A stretch of DNA of 64,000 nucleotides from Ligustrum vulgare (GCA_963555705.1 OY743173.1:25001-89000); one strand, 5' to 3'. Positions 34,499 through 44,830 are shown, numbered from the stretch's first letter. A program made the numbers and translations. The notes: generated from the letters alone by a model not told the origin.

Positions 34499-35055
34499 AA
34501 ATGGGTTGCCAGCAATATATATTGGAAAAGAGGGCGTGGAATGCTCATTAGAACAGAAGTGTTTTCTTGGTAGCCTATGGGGGTTCATTATCTCCTTTGA
34601 CCAGACATAACTCAGTCTTCATTTAATCTGAATCTTAAAACGTACGAGTCCATAGTGCAAGATTTGTGCGAGAGGCGAGGGTGGAACTTACACAATATTC
34701 AATATCTAAACATGGGCCAAATCATCATTGCAAATTTCTTGCCTTTGTGAATGTGGGCGGACAAAACTTTTTGGCAGAAATTGCCTATAACCATTTTCCT
34801 GAGCAACCTTTTCCCTTCCGCCAACACCCCCGCTCCTCATTATGGAACTAGTCATCAATTTTTTCAGAGCTCCATTCTATTGAGTGCTTCGGTCCTGCCA
34901 CCAGCATCGGCTGCACCAAAAGGATATGCTAAAAACCTATTGCAAGAAAATGCTCAAAGGAAGGGCTTATCTTTCCTGTGTATGCTTGTGAATATGTTGG
35001 CCTTCTTCAAGTCTCCATGTTTAAGTCAATGGTCTCCTTCAAAAAACTTCACTTC
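34499..35055 (+). pseudogene. DRB-type fragment, array copy 6, truncated
   Basis: The first domain starts near 34650 with a frame reading ARVELTQYSISKHGPNHHCK. A 45-bp or larger deletion removes the VFQTPSS segment and joins NVGGQ to FLAEIAYNHFPEQPFPF. The second domain begins AAPKGYAKNLLQENAQRKGL (34916) and is lost after KSMVSF (35040). Confidence 0.68.
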
Positions 35056-35145
35056 TTCCACACTTCAATCCATCTTCAATTAAGCTCTCGAGTTCTGATT
35101 TCTTCTACTTTGCTCCTCCTGGACCTCCTAGTGGATGACATCAAC

Positions 35146-35642
35146 TAGTGATGACAATGGGTCGGGTTCGGGGTGGGTCGGGGTCGCCCTCGCCTCGAAC
35201 CCAAAACTTTTGTATCCCGCCTCGCCCCAAATCACCAATGACCCGAAATTAATTAATTTTTATTTTTTCAAATTGGTAATGGAATTTTTGGTACAAAACT
35301 TAGGAGTCTAACTAGTTAGAGTGTTTAAGTTTGAACTTTAAAGATAATATGTATATATTTGAAGGAAAAAAATCAATAAACAACATAATGGTATAGTGTT
35401 TGTGTATTCTCATACCCTTAAATCCCACCAAGGTTCAATTCTTCAAGACCTCATTAAATTTATTTTTAGTTTCCCATTTCAATAATATTAAAAAAATAAA
35501 TAAATTTCGGGCCACAAGGCGAGGCGGGGCAGGTCCGCCCCGAAATGCTCCGCGGGCGGGAAAACCCGCCTCGCGGACTTGATGGGGCTGGTCATTTTCA
35601 GGGCGGGTTGTTTCGGGTCCTTCGGATTTTTTGTCATCCCTA
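35146..35642. mobile_element. non-autonomous hAT-like element, 497 bp
   Basis: The termini are TAGTGATGACAATGGGTCGG on the left and, read on minus, TAGGGATGACAAAAAATCCG on the right. The flanking 8-bp duplication ACATCAAC is perfect (35138-35145 and 35643-35650). Both ends are rich in GGGTCGGG and CCCGCC words. There is no transposase. It is the same family as the element at 62394. Confidence 0.85.
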
Positions 35643-37041
35643 ACATCAACATCAATTTTATCCATTTTAGTTCCAAATGTCTTACAATAGTATATTATTC
35701 CACTTCATTGCTTCATTCTCATAAATTTGGGAATATTTCTGAAATGTTAACAAACATAAAACAATTATGTAGAGTTTGTTCATGAATGACAATAAATTAT
35801 CCTATTTTAGGTCTACAAGTAAGTGTATAATGTTAACTTATCTGTTATTGGCATTTCCTATTTTTCTACATGTTGTAATTTGAGTAAATTTAAGTTTAAT
35901 TACTAAACACGTGTGTTTAGTAATTTATTAAATTACTTGATCATTATTTGAACTTACAATTATATTTATCTCCCATTTTCGTTGGAATAATTATCTTGTG
36001 ATATTTGGAGATAAATTGTGATAATAGTATACTTGGGCTAGAATTCTATCACTTATCACCCTTGATAAGGACTCAAGATAAAGAATATCTTGTTTGGTGA
36101 AAAATCTTGTTGGCGGAATATCTTGGATCATTTCTTGAAGTCCAAGTTTATCACTTATGGTAAGATTTGTAAACAACTTTGATTATCTTACCTTATCTTC
36201 ACTGATGGTAAGGTTTGCAAACAATCTTGATTATCTTACCTTATCATCATTTATGGTAAGATTCTTTCATTTATAGTTATCTTACCTTATCTCTGATTAT
36301 TCTTGATTTAATTGCAGGAAATAGAGATTTTGTGCAAGTAGGATTCTTGGTGGACAAGCAATCCGATTGCACATAAATACGGGAAAATTGGACGGTTTTC
36401 CTAGACGTGTAAAATGCAAAAATTCGTGTGGTGCACTAAAATACACGGCATCTACATTGTTGTGTCTTTGATTCTCCAGGAGGAGATTATCAATCACTTA
36501 GAGAAGAAAAGACTTTCAGCCTGAAGATCAAACGGGAGGTTTGGATCAAGATCGAACAAGAGTCCGAGTTTGCTAAAGATCGTTACAGTTTCAAAGAAAG
36601 GTACTGAAGAGTGGTGGGATGCCAACTCATACTACACGCCATAGAAGGTTCAGGGAGTGATTTATTTCTTGGGTATTTGATAGGTCTATGCGTAGATTTA
36701 TCCTGTAGCTTAGATTGATTTGTGTAAAAACTTTTCTTAAAATAGTGATTGATTTTTGTCCACATGGTACGGGCACATGAGTTTTCCATGTTAAGCTTTT
36801 TCCCACGTTAAGCTCAAATATTGTGTTCTTGTCTCTTTACAGTTCTGCATTATTTATACTGTATGTTTACGTTTTACAATCTAAACAAATCTGCATCAGC
36901 AAAATTCATCTGGTCTTGCCCTAAAACAAATCTGAACGATTCACTGTTAATTTGTAACTGCCCAGACATATCTGTGATAGTCTGTTCATTTAAACATAAA
37001 ATTTAGACAACTTTAAATTTTCATATAAAATACACTTATCA
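35643..37041. other. gene-free stretch, possibly LTR-derived at its right end
   Basis: No coding frame is credible. A perfect 10-bp stem with a 6-base loop (ATTACTAAAC and GTTTAGTAAT) lies near 35908-35933. A ~55-bp unit with GGTAAGATTTG and GATTATCTTACCTTATC is repeated three times (36155-36300). The last 18 bases, TATAAAATACACTTATCA, are the exact reverse complement of the LTR start at 63796. The right part may therefore be a minus-strand LTR of that family. Confidence 0.4.
36155..36300. repeat. three degenerate ~55-bp tandem units
   Basis: Each unit has TTATGGTAAGATT or a close variant and ATTATCTTACCTTATC. The pair can also fold, because GGTAAGAT and ATCTTACC are complementary. Confidence 0.6.
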
Positions 37042-37164
37042 CGAGGGTCCAACTTCATTGCACGAACCTGTGATCCACAATGTTGCAAGATCAAAGTTCA
37101 AGGAGTTTCACGACAGTACATTCAAGCAAGATTTGAGGTCGAATCCTTTTCAAGAGGGAGGGGA

Positions 37165-37918
37165 TGATGAGAATCGAGAAAGTCAAACATCGATGCACGT
37201 GCCCATGGGACCCATGACGAGATCCGACGTCGAAGAGGTTCAAGATTCGAGGCTAAACCTTGTGAATAAATCGAGAAAAGAAGCCAAGAATCAAGTTAGA
37301 GCAAAAAATGAGAAGTTTGGAGATTCAGCCAAGTTTCGGTCGACCGAACTTTCTTCTGGTCGACTGATATTCTGCAGAGGAATTTTTGTTTTAGCCTCAG
37401 TCGCTTTCGGCTGAGTGGCGATCGACCGAAAGTCCCATTTCAGACGACCCAGTGATCGACCGAAATAATTTCGGTTGACCAGTTCGGTCGACCGAAACAC
37501 TCCGTTTTACAAAAACGGGGTTTTTCTTGTAAATACCGAAATTGCCCATTTTACCCATTTTGTACCTTTTATACACTTTCCTTTTCATTTTGTAAGATAA
37601 CTTGGTTGTTCATGTAAAGCTCTTGAGAGAAGCTCCTCCTTTGGGTGAGGTAAATCCCATTTCTTGATCTTGTATCTCTTAGGAAATTAATCAACTTTAT
37701 CTTGAGTATTATTATTCTTGTGTTGTTGTTTATTTCCGCCACCTTGGAATTTGTTTATTTCTTTCCATTGGGCTAGGGTTAGTTAATCCTTGAATTTTGG
37801 GTTAGATTTAAACTTGGGTTAAGGTGTTTATCCTTTATTTTACCACTTTAGCTTTCTTGGGTTGGTATTAAAATTGTTTTGGGAATTTTCGGTCAACACA
37901 CCGAAGGGGTTCGCATCA
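37165..37918 (+). repeat. outer element left LTR, 754 bp
   Basis: It starts TGATGAGAATCG after the purine tract CAAGAGGGAGGGGA and ends GGTTCGCATCA before the primer site. Between 37338 and 37500 it has several copies of the palindromic word TTTCGGTCGACCGAAA and variants. A TATA-like TTTTATACAC follows near 37567. Confidence 0.9.
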
Positions 37919-37920
37919 TT

Positions 37921-37932
37921 TGGTATCAGAGC
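37921..37932 (+). promoter_or_regulatory. outer element primer binding site (initiator tRNA-Met)
   Basis: TGGTATCAGAGC lies two bases after the LTR end, as in the other gypsy elements here. Confidence 0.9.
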
Positions 37933-37986
37933 TTGGCTCTAATTTGGTAAACCTATCTTTACTTTCTTGTTGTTGTTCTTGTCATT

Positions 37987-38684
37987 GTGGAAAAAAAAAA
38001 TCCGAAAATTGGAAAAAGAAAATTGGGAAAATTTATATGCCCATGTGTATTTCTTGATTCCTACATATTGAGTATATTGATTGTTGCATTGTTGGGGGTT
38101 TCCATTATCCAAACTTACAAAACATACACTTTCCAAATTGTATATTCAAAGTGTTTGATAAATTGTCCCAATGAAAAATACTTCATTCATGCTTTGTTGT
38201 TCAATGCCCATATATTGCTAATTACTTGGGGCTATCCAATTCCCATCATTGAGATTGTGTTATCAACATTTTATTCCATATATCACTTGCTCCATACATT
38301 GGAAAATTGTTGATCATTCATTCCTTTCCACATTTGAGTTGTTGGGGGCATTCATATATCCACATTATACACATTCAAGGTCATTCAAAGATTGAGTACA
38401 AGGTGTTTGATAATTTCCTCATTCAAAATTTACACTCTTTGTGCTTATTGTTCTACATCTATGCCTTGTCTATTATTTGTGGTTTGTCAATCCCATTGCT
38501 AAATTGTGTTCCTAACATCCTATCCCACATAAATATTGTTCCTTTTGAGTTTAGCAAGCACATAAATTCTACTTGCTATTTGTATCTACTTGTTATAAAT
38601 TCCTTCTTCCTTATTGGTGATTTCTTTAACTCCACAAGAATTATACTTTGTGGTTTAGTTGATTACCTTCCTTGGAGAACTTGA
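37987..38684 (+). other. leader with two hydrophobic open frames, of doubtful coding value
   Basis: Frames of 108 codons (37987-38313) and 125 codons (38307-38684) overlap by a few bases. Both encode mainly Ile, Leu, Phe, Ser and Tyr. The DNA beneath is an imperfect ~330-bp duplication: TTGTTGGGGGYTTCCAT-like starts and GTGTTTGATAA recur in both halves. They may be chance frames in AT-rich leader DNA. Confidence 0.3.
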
Positions 38685-38806
38685 GAAAGGAGATTTTGAG
38701 TGGAAAAAGGCAAGAGTGGTGAGCTCATTAGAGGGTAAAAGCCTAAATTGAGTGAAACACGAGTGAAAAAAATATTCTTGTGAGAACACTTTCACACTTG
38801 CATACT

Positions 38807-39895
38807 ATGTCAAATTCCAATGCTCAAATTCAAGATTTGAAGTACTTGTTACAAAATCTTTCAACCACCATGGCTAGACAAATGGAGAAAAGTGGGGGTG
38901 AGTTGGAAAATTTAGGAACAAGAGGGGAGAGTACATCAACTAGTAGTGGTGAAGAAAAATGGGATGGTAGGAGAAGGTTGAGGGATAAATGTGGGAACAT
39001 TGCGTATAGGGATGGAAGTAGAAAACAAAGTGGGAGTTTGAATAGAAAAGAAGTTAGGGGTGAATGTGGGGATGTTTTGAGAAATAATGGGGATGGTGAA
39101 CAAAATGGGAGTTTGAATAGGAAAAGAAGAGATGGGTTAGAAGGTAGGAGAAATGGAGTTGATGAAAATATTGATAGTGCGAGAATGCAAAATTCATCAC
39201 TCCATGGAATGGGTAAAAGACGAAGAGAATGGGTAGATATGAGTGGAGATAGGATGGATGAGAAGGTTGATATTGAGCAAATGAAGACTTCATCATTCCA
39301 TAGGAGGGAAGGTAGTGGAAGTAGAGAAGTAGTGAATGAGATAATTGCTAGGCCACCACAATCTTTGGCCCATGCTAATGAGATGGAGGAACGTGGGGAG
39401 GATAATTTCTACACTAGGTGCCTAGTGAGTGATAAACCATGTAGTCTCATGCTAGATGTGGAGATTGGCACTAATTTGGTGAGTGCTAGTAGGGTGGATA
39501 AATTGGGGTTACCGGTTATGAAGCATCCTAATCCCTATGTATTGCAAAGGTTGAATGACTATGGGGAGGTGAGGGTAAGTGAACAAGTTTTTCTTACTTT
39601 TCACATTGGTACTTATAGTGACTAAATATTATGTGATGTGGTTCCCTTACACACTACTCACATAATCTTGGGGAGACCTTGGCAATGTGAGCGAAATGTG
39701 AATCTTGATAGGAGAAGGAACCGGTGTAGCTTCAAAATGAATGAAAAAAAGGTTGTGATCCTATCTTTGAGCGCGGAAGAAGTATGCAAAGAGCAAATGA
39801 AGCTCAAGAAGGAATTCGAGGAAGAAAAAGAGAAGGAGAAAGAAAAAGAAGAAGAAGAAAGGAGGAATAGGAAAATAAAAGAGAATTCAATTTAG
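38807..39895 (+). pseudogene. gag-start and protease-like region of the outer element
   Basis: From MSNSNAQIQDLKYLLQNLST the frame runs through a hydrophilic part with repeated GSLNRK words. It then enters a protease-like region: DNFYTRCLVSDKPCSLMLDV, KLGLPVMKHPNPYVLQRLND, a TAA at 39623-39625, and ILCDVVPLHTTHIILGRPWQ. The matching inner-element protein has the motif VIDGGSCTNV; here it is MLDVEIGTNL, so the active-site Gly-Gly is lost. An acidic-basic Glu/Lys tail ends at a TAG at 39893-39895. No capsid core or zinc knuckle is present. Confidence 0.75.
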
Positions 39896-39922
39896 CAAAT
39901 TGAAGAAAGCAAAAATAAGAGC

Positions 39923-41557
39923 ATGAGAGTTGGGGCCTCAACCCTAGAAAAAGGTGAGGAATTGAGAGTCGGAGCCACAACTCCAGAAAAAGGAGAGGCG
40001 AGAGAAGCACCGAGAGTTGAGGTTACTACCTCAGAAAAAGGTGAGGGAGTGATGAGTGCCACAAAGAAAATTGAAAGAAAAGATCACCCCAAAATGTTCT
40101 TTACTCTTAAATATTCTAACAATGCTCTCCCTAGTTTGGTTATTTCTTTGTTGCAGGAAATTGTGAGGCCAACTTATCAAAGCAACAAAGAACTCCAAAA
40201 GCATGGCTTATGGAAGAAATTCTTGGAAACATTTTCCTACCACGACAAGTACAACCGAGGTAAACAAAATGAAATAACCGACGTCACGTCAAGGAGGTAT
40301 GCTCCTAACAATTCTTTAAATGCAAGGTTATTATGTTTTGAATACATTAGAGGATTGTATGACATCGATGGAAGCTTAGCAAATATTTTGTTGAAGTGTG
40401 AAAATGTTATACTTGATAGCCTTCATGTGCATGGTGGCTTCCTGTTTTGCGAAAACAAGCATGACTTCCTATTTTGTGAAAACAAGCTCAATGTGCCTAC
40501 TTGTCTTATAGGGGAATTGCTACTTTGGGAAGTCTATAAGGGAGATCTAACCAAATATTTTGGCTTGGAAATGATTTTTCTCCTAACCTCCTTAACCAAC
40601 TCATCTTGTCTTGAACGTGTCAAGAGCATGCATGCTAAAAACCCAAAATTGTTTAACTTCTATGAATCATGTGGTAGGCGAGATTTTTCTAGATTCTATG
40701 AACATGATGATTATTTGTCTTGGGAAATTAGTTTGTTTGTTTTTAAATGTGCCATGCGCGAATTTCTAATGGGTGAGGCACATGTTGGTTGTTTGATTGG
40801 GAACTTTGAAACCAAGGGGGCCGTGGAAATATTTTGTGATCGCTTTTATTGGCCTCATTGGAAAATTGGTGATAAATATGTTTGCACTTGTGGTAAAGGC
40901 CGATCGTTCAAAGTGGCTAAATCTAAGTTTTTACCTCAAGTTTTAAACAAACATTTGCACGTTCCCAGTAAACCTTGGATTAATCATTCTATGGAGTTTG
41001 TGTTGGGTTTACTCAGACTAAAGAAAAGAAATGATGCTAATTTTGTGGATGTTGATAGGGGTATCAAACTTTCACATTTTACTACATGTCATGAAACCCG
41101 CATTGCTATCAACATGATGAATCTTTTCTTTGGGGGAGTGGTGCCTTTGCATAAAAATGATGCTCAATTTGTGGTTGATAAATTTGCTTGCAATGGAAGT
41201 GGTCATCCTATTAAAAAAATTTCTCCACTTGATGTTGCTTATGGCCCTAGCCTACTAACTCTTTTGAGCTTGATGTACTTATTTATTGATGGAAATGTTA
41301 GTATAGGTGGGCATACAAAGCAAATCTGGTTAAGCCTCTTCGCAGGAGGCTCATGCCTCCATCTGAGGGGATTGGCATACAATATATTTCCCATGCCAAC
41401 CATGGTAGGAGGCGATTCGTATTTGATCCGGGTGGTTGGAAATGGTTCTTTTCAAGGGGGAACGGGTTCCCGATCGATTAAAATACAAAATGCTACCCTG
41501 CGATGTTGGCACCTCTCAAGTTCTTCGCAACGCCTACAAATTGATTTTGCACGGTGA
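39923..41557 (+). pseudogene. RNase H tail and integrase-like frame of the outer element, catalytic residues lost
   Basis: An open frame of 544 codons in the same frame as the preceding protease-like part. It begins with three VGA(S/T)T..EKGE repeats and reaches LPSLVISLLQE, the point before reverse transcriptase in this lineage. It then jumps to sequence ending YNRGKQNEITDVTSRRY, the end of RNase H. Integrase-like parts follow: LMGEAHVGCLIGNFETKGA, FYWPHWKIGD, HVPSKPWINHSMEFVLGLLR and DVAYGPSLLTLL. The zinc-binding and DDE residues are not preserved. A short duplication FLFCENK-HD-FLFCENK is present. The integrase C-terminus continues in another frame. Confidence 0.8.
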
Positions 41558-41785
41558 GTATGAAATTTCAGTTACATTTATTGTGTCTGAATTTTCTATT
41601 TTTATTGTAGGTGTCGATTCGTGGTCGAGTCTCTTTCGAGGTGGAGGAGATGATGAGAATCACGAGGGTCCAACTTCATTGCACGAACATGTGATCCACA
41701 ATGTTGCAAGATCAAAGTTCAAGGAGTTTCACGACAGTGTATTCAAGCAAGATTCGAGGTCGAATCCTTTTCAAGAGGGAGGGGA
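41370..41785 (+). pseudogene. integrase C-terminal tail of the outer element, other frame
   Basis: GRRRFVFDPGGWKWFFSRGN is followed by LKYKMLPCDVGTSQVLRNAY and KLILHGEYEISVTFIV, the usual end of gypsy integrase. The frame closes with DSRSNPFQEGGDD just at the polypurine tract. A shift near 41400 separates it from the preceding frame. Confidence 0.7.
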
Positions 41786-42603
41786 TGATGAGAATCGAGA
41801 AATCCAAACATCGATGCACGTGCCCCGTGGGACCCATGACGAGATCCGACGTCGAAGAGGTTCAAGATTCGAGGCTAAACCTTGTGAATAAATCGAGAAA
41901 AGAAGCCAAGAATCAAGTTGGAGCCAAAAATGAGAAGTTTGGAGATTCAGCCAAGTTTCGGTCGACCGAACTTTCTTCCGGTCGACCGATCTTCTGCAGA
42001 GGAATTTTTGTTTTAGCCTCAGTCGCTTTCGGCTGAGTGGCGGTCGACCGAAAGTCCCATTTCAGTCGACCCAGTGATCGACCGAAATAATTTCGGTCGA
42101 CCAGTTCGGTCAACCGAAACACTCCGTTTTACAAAAACGGGATTTTTCTTGTAAATACCGAAATTGTACATTTTACCCATTTTGTACCTTTTATACACTT
42201 TCCTTTTCATTTTGTGAGATAACTTGGTTGTTCATGTAAAGATCTTGAGAGAAGCTTCTCCTTTGGGTGAGGTAAATCCCATTTTTTGATCTTGTATCTC
42301 TTAGGAAATTAATCAACTTTATCTTGAGTATTATTATTCTTGTGTTGTTGTTTATTTCCGCCACCTTGGAATTTGTTTATTTCTTTCCATTGGGCTAGGG
42401 TTAGTTAATCCTTGAATTTTGGGTTAGATTTAAACTTGGGTTATGATATGATCCGGACCAGGCATCAAAGGGCGAAGTCGAGCCATCAACAATATGATAA
42501 TGATCTACGTGCAAAACGGAGCAAGTTCCATGTTGGGGTCGAACCGAGAAGAGGGACGGATCAAGCCGAGCCGAGAAATCGAAATTGTTTATGCAGAAAA
42601 GGC

Positions 42604-42872
42604 CTTACGGCCGTAAGGGAAATCATTCACGGCCGTAAATCATATAATCACGGCCGTAAAAGCTATTGTCACGGCCGTAATCAATTGTCGAAGAAAAAGG
42701 AAGAAATTATGCAGAACGACGCTTACGGCCGTAAGCTTGGAAGTTACGGCCGTAACATTCAAAAAAGGGAAACTTCACGGCCGTAAGAAATTCGTCACGG
42801 CCGTAACTAATAAATCAGAATTTTGATCAGAAAGGCCATTACGGCCGTAAAAGGATTGTCACGGCCGTAACT
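42604..42872. repeat. array of ten TTACGGCCGTAA-type palindromes
   Basis: The core ACGGCCGT occurs ten times in about 270 bp at spacings from about 19 to 55 bp, most often followed by AA. It lies in the U3 part upstream of the likely TATA region, so it could be a transcription-factor binding array or a methylation-dense element. The other LTR has nine sites, two of them mutated. Confidence 0.85.
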
Positions 42873-43116
42873 GGGTAGCGGCCAGATTTTTGCGAGATTT
42901 TAATTATTTTATTCCTTTTTTAGTTTTTGGTTATTTTCCTAGTTTAGAATTTTAGTATAATTAGAATTCTATTTTGAGTAAATTAGATGCTAGGTTATTT
43001 TGCTTATTTATACGCTTTTCCATTCATTGTAAAAGATAGACAAGTTTGAGTTGATTAATAAAATTTGTGAGAGGATTCTCCAAAATTGAGAGGTTGAGTT
43101 TATTCCCTTTTTCTTG

Positions 43117-43240
43117 AACTTATCAAAGATCCGATCTTTGTGGCGTTCTTCCAGCAAACTTATCAAATATTCGCAAGAATATTTGTGGCGTTTCCAAATT
43201 CGATACTTATCAAGGAAATTGACAAGTCCTTGTGGCGTTC
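43117..43240 (+). ncRNA. three tandem stem-loops with constant flanks in the LTR RNA region
   Basis: Three units share ACTTATC upstream and TTGTGGCGTT downstream. Between them the paired arms differ: AAAGAT with ATCTTT (43125-43139), AAATATTC with GAATATTT around a GCAA loop (43165-43184), and AAGGA with TCCTT (43212-43231). Pairing is conserved although the sequence is not, the signature of selected RNA structure. The location is before the primer site, so it would be in the transcript leader. Function (packaging, dimerisation or translation) is unknown. Confidence 0.6.
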
Positions 43241-43427
43241 ACCAATCTTGGTTCTTCAATCCGCATCGTCATAAATTGCGTCGTGATTGTCGGGTCAAGG
43301 CTTTACCGTCATTCTATCCTTATTTTTCGTTATTTATCTTGTGTCGATCTGATTTAGATCTTTCCTAAGTTTTAATTATCGTTATTCCACATGTTCGACG
43401 AGATTCCCCGACTGGGATCGCGTCATC

Positions 43428-43439
43428 TGGTATCAGAGC
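43428..43439 (+). promoter_or_regulatory. inner element primer binding site (initiator tRNA-Met)
   Basis: TGGTATCAGAGC lies two bases after the LTR end. Confidence 0.9.
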
Positions 43440-43716
43440 TTGAATCTATTTCAGATTCTTGCGTTTCTTAATTTTTCTTGATTTTTTCGTGTTCTTCGCG
43501 TTCTTCGTGTCAGTCATAAATTTTTCCAGTTTGATCTATAAGAGTCAGTCCCAAAAATTCAAAAGTGTTTTTCTTCTTCGTTTTTCGTCCAAATTCAGTT
43601 CCGTTTTTTCTGCCATACTCGTAGTCCAATTCTTTGGCAGATTATAAAAAAAAAAAAAATTCCGAAAATTTTCAAATATTCCCAAATATTCCAAATTTCC
43701 TTGTTTGTATCTAAAA

Positions 43717-44830
43717 ATGTCTGATAGAGAGGTTTCCACATCTTCATCTTCTATTGGAGACAGAAAAAAGCCCAGGGGTGTGAACAGAAGGAATGAACAG
43801 GGTAACAATGATATGGCAGCAATGAGGGCGCAGTTTGAGAGGCTTATGGCACAGATGGAAAATCGGGGTGCCGAGCGGGATCAATCTCATGATGGTTCTC
43901 GGGTTAGGAGAAATAATAGGCGTGAGGTTGGTGTGGATGATGAAGGCATGGGTAGTGAAAGTGGAAGTATATCGTTGGGAAGTATGCGAAGGAGGGATAG
44001 AGGAGATAGGTATGAGAGGAGGCAGGATAGGGAGCGTCGGGATGCTAGGAGACATCGTGGGGGTAGAGGTGATGTTGATGACGACCTTGGGAAAATTAAA
44101 GTGAAAATACCATCGTTCCAGGGTAGGAGTGACCCGGAGGCATACTTTGATTGGGAGACAAAGGTCGAACGGCTTTTTGATTGTAATAATTATTCGGAAA
44201 AGAAGAAGGTGAAATTAGCCGTGATTGAATTCATCGACTACGCAAATATTTGGTGGGATCAACTAGTTACGGGTAGGAGGAGGAACCTTGAGGAGCCGGT
44301 GGAGACGGGGTGAATTAAAAACCATAATGAGGAAGCGGTTTGTGCCGACTCATTATTATAGGGATATTTACCATAGGCTGCAGGGTATGACTCAGGGATC
44401 GAGGAGTGTGGAGGATTATCACAAGGATATGGAGGTAGCGATGATTCGGGCTAATGTAGTGGAGGATCGGGAAGCTACGATGGCTAGGTTTCTGAGTGGG
44501 CTGAATAGAGACATTGCCAATGTCATTGAGCTGCAACACTATGTGGAGTTAGAAGATATGGTGCATATGGCAATAAAGGTAGAAAGGCAATTAAGGCGAA
44601 AGGGAACATCTAAACAATCACCGGGAACTTATCCTACATCACAACCGAGGAAGGATCACAATGATGAGCACGTCCCGAAGGGAAAGGAGGAACTTATTAC
44701 TAAAGGTAAAAATATTTCTGATTCTCAACCTACTAGGGATAGAAATATTAAGTGCTTTAAGTGTTTGGGGATGGACCATATAGCATCCCAGTGTCCGAAT
44801 AAAAGGGTAATGCTCTTGCGTGATAATGGT
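43717..44830 (+). pseudogene. gag of the inner element, one frameshift
   Basis: The ATG at 43717 begins MSDREVSTSSSSIGDRKKP. An Arg/Asp-rich part is followed by the capsid core IKVKIPSFQGRSDPEAYFDW, KKVKLAVIEFIDYANIWWDQ, MRKRFVPTHYYRDIYHRLQG, SRSVEDYHKDMEVAMIRANV and ELQHYVELEDMVHMAIKVER. It ends in a perfect CCHC knuckle, CFKCLGMDHIASQC (about 44755). One T is missing near 44309, in the codons for ETWGELK, and shifts the frame. Otherwise it is complete, so loss of function may be recent. Confidence 0.88.

Larger units (their letters stand above)
42444..43425 (+). repeat. inner element 5' LTR, 982 bp
   Basis: It starts TGATATGATCCGG and ends GGGATCGCGTCA. It holds ten ACGGCCGT palindromes upstream of a TATA-like region and three stem-loops near its end. 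It is 22 bp longer than its partner because it has one more palindrome unit. Confidence 0.92.

Noticed and set aside
36820..37006. Copia-type LTR R/U5 in plus orientation
   Set aside because: Some phrases (TTTTCCATGTTAAGC) look familiar, but no matching ends, primer site or partner LTR are present. The 18-bp terminus at 37041 favours a minus-strand LTR. It is kept only as a gene-free stretch.
42604..42872. CRISPR-like array because of regularly repeated palindromes
   Set aside because: The spacing is irregular, the repeats are only 8-12 bp, the DNA is an LTR of a plant retroelement and no cas genes exist here.
43117..43240. Hammerhead ribozyme, as in plant retrozymes
   Set aside because: The hammerhead core words CTGATGA and GAAA are not present in the right order around these stems.
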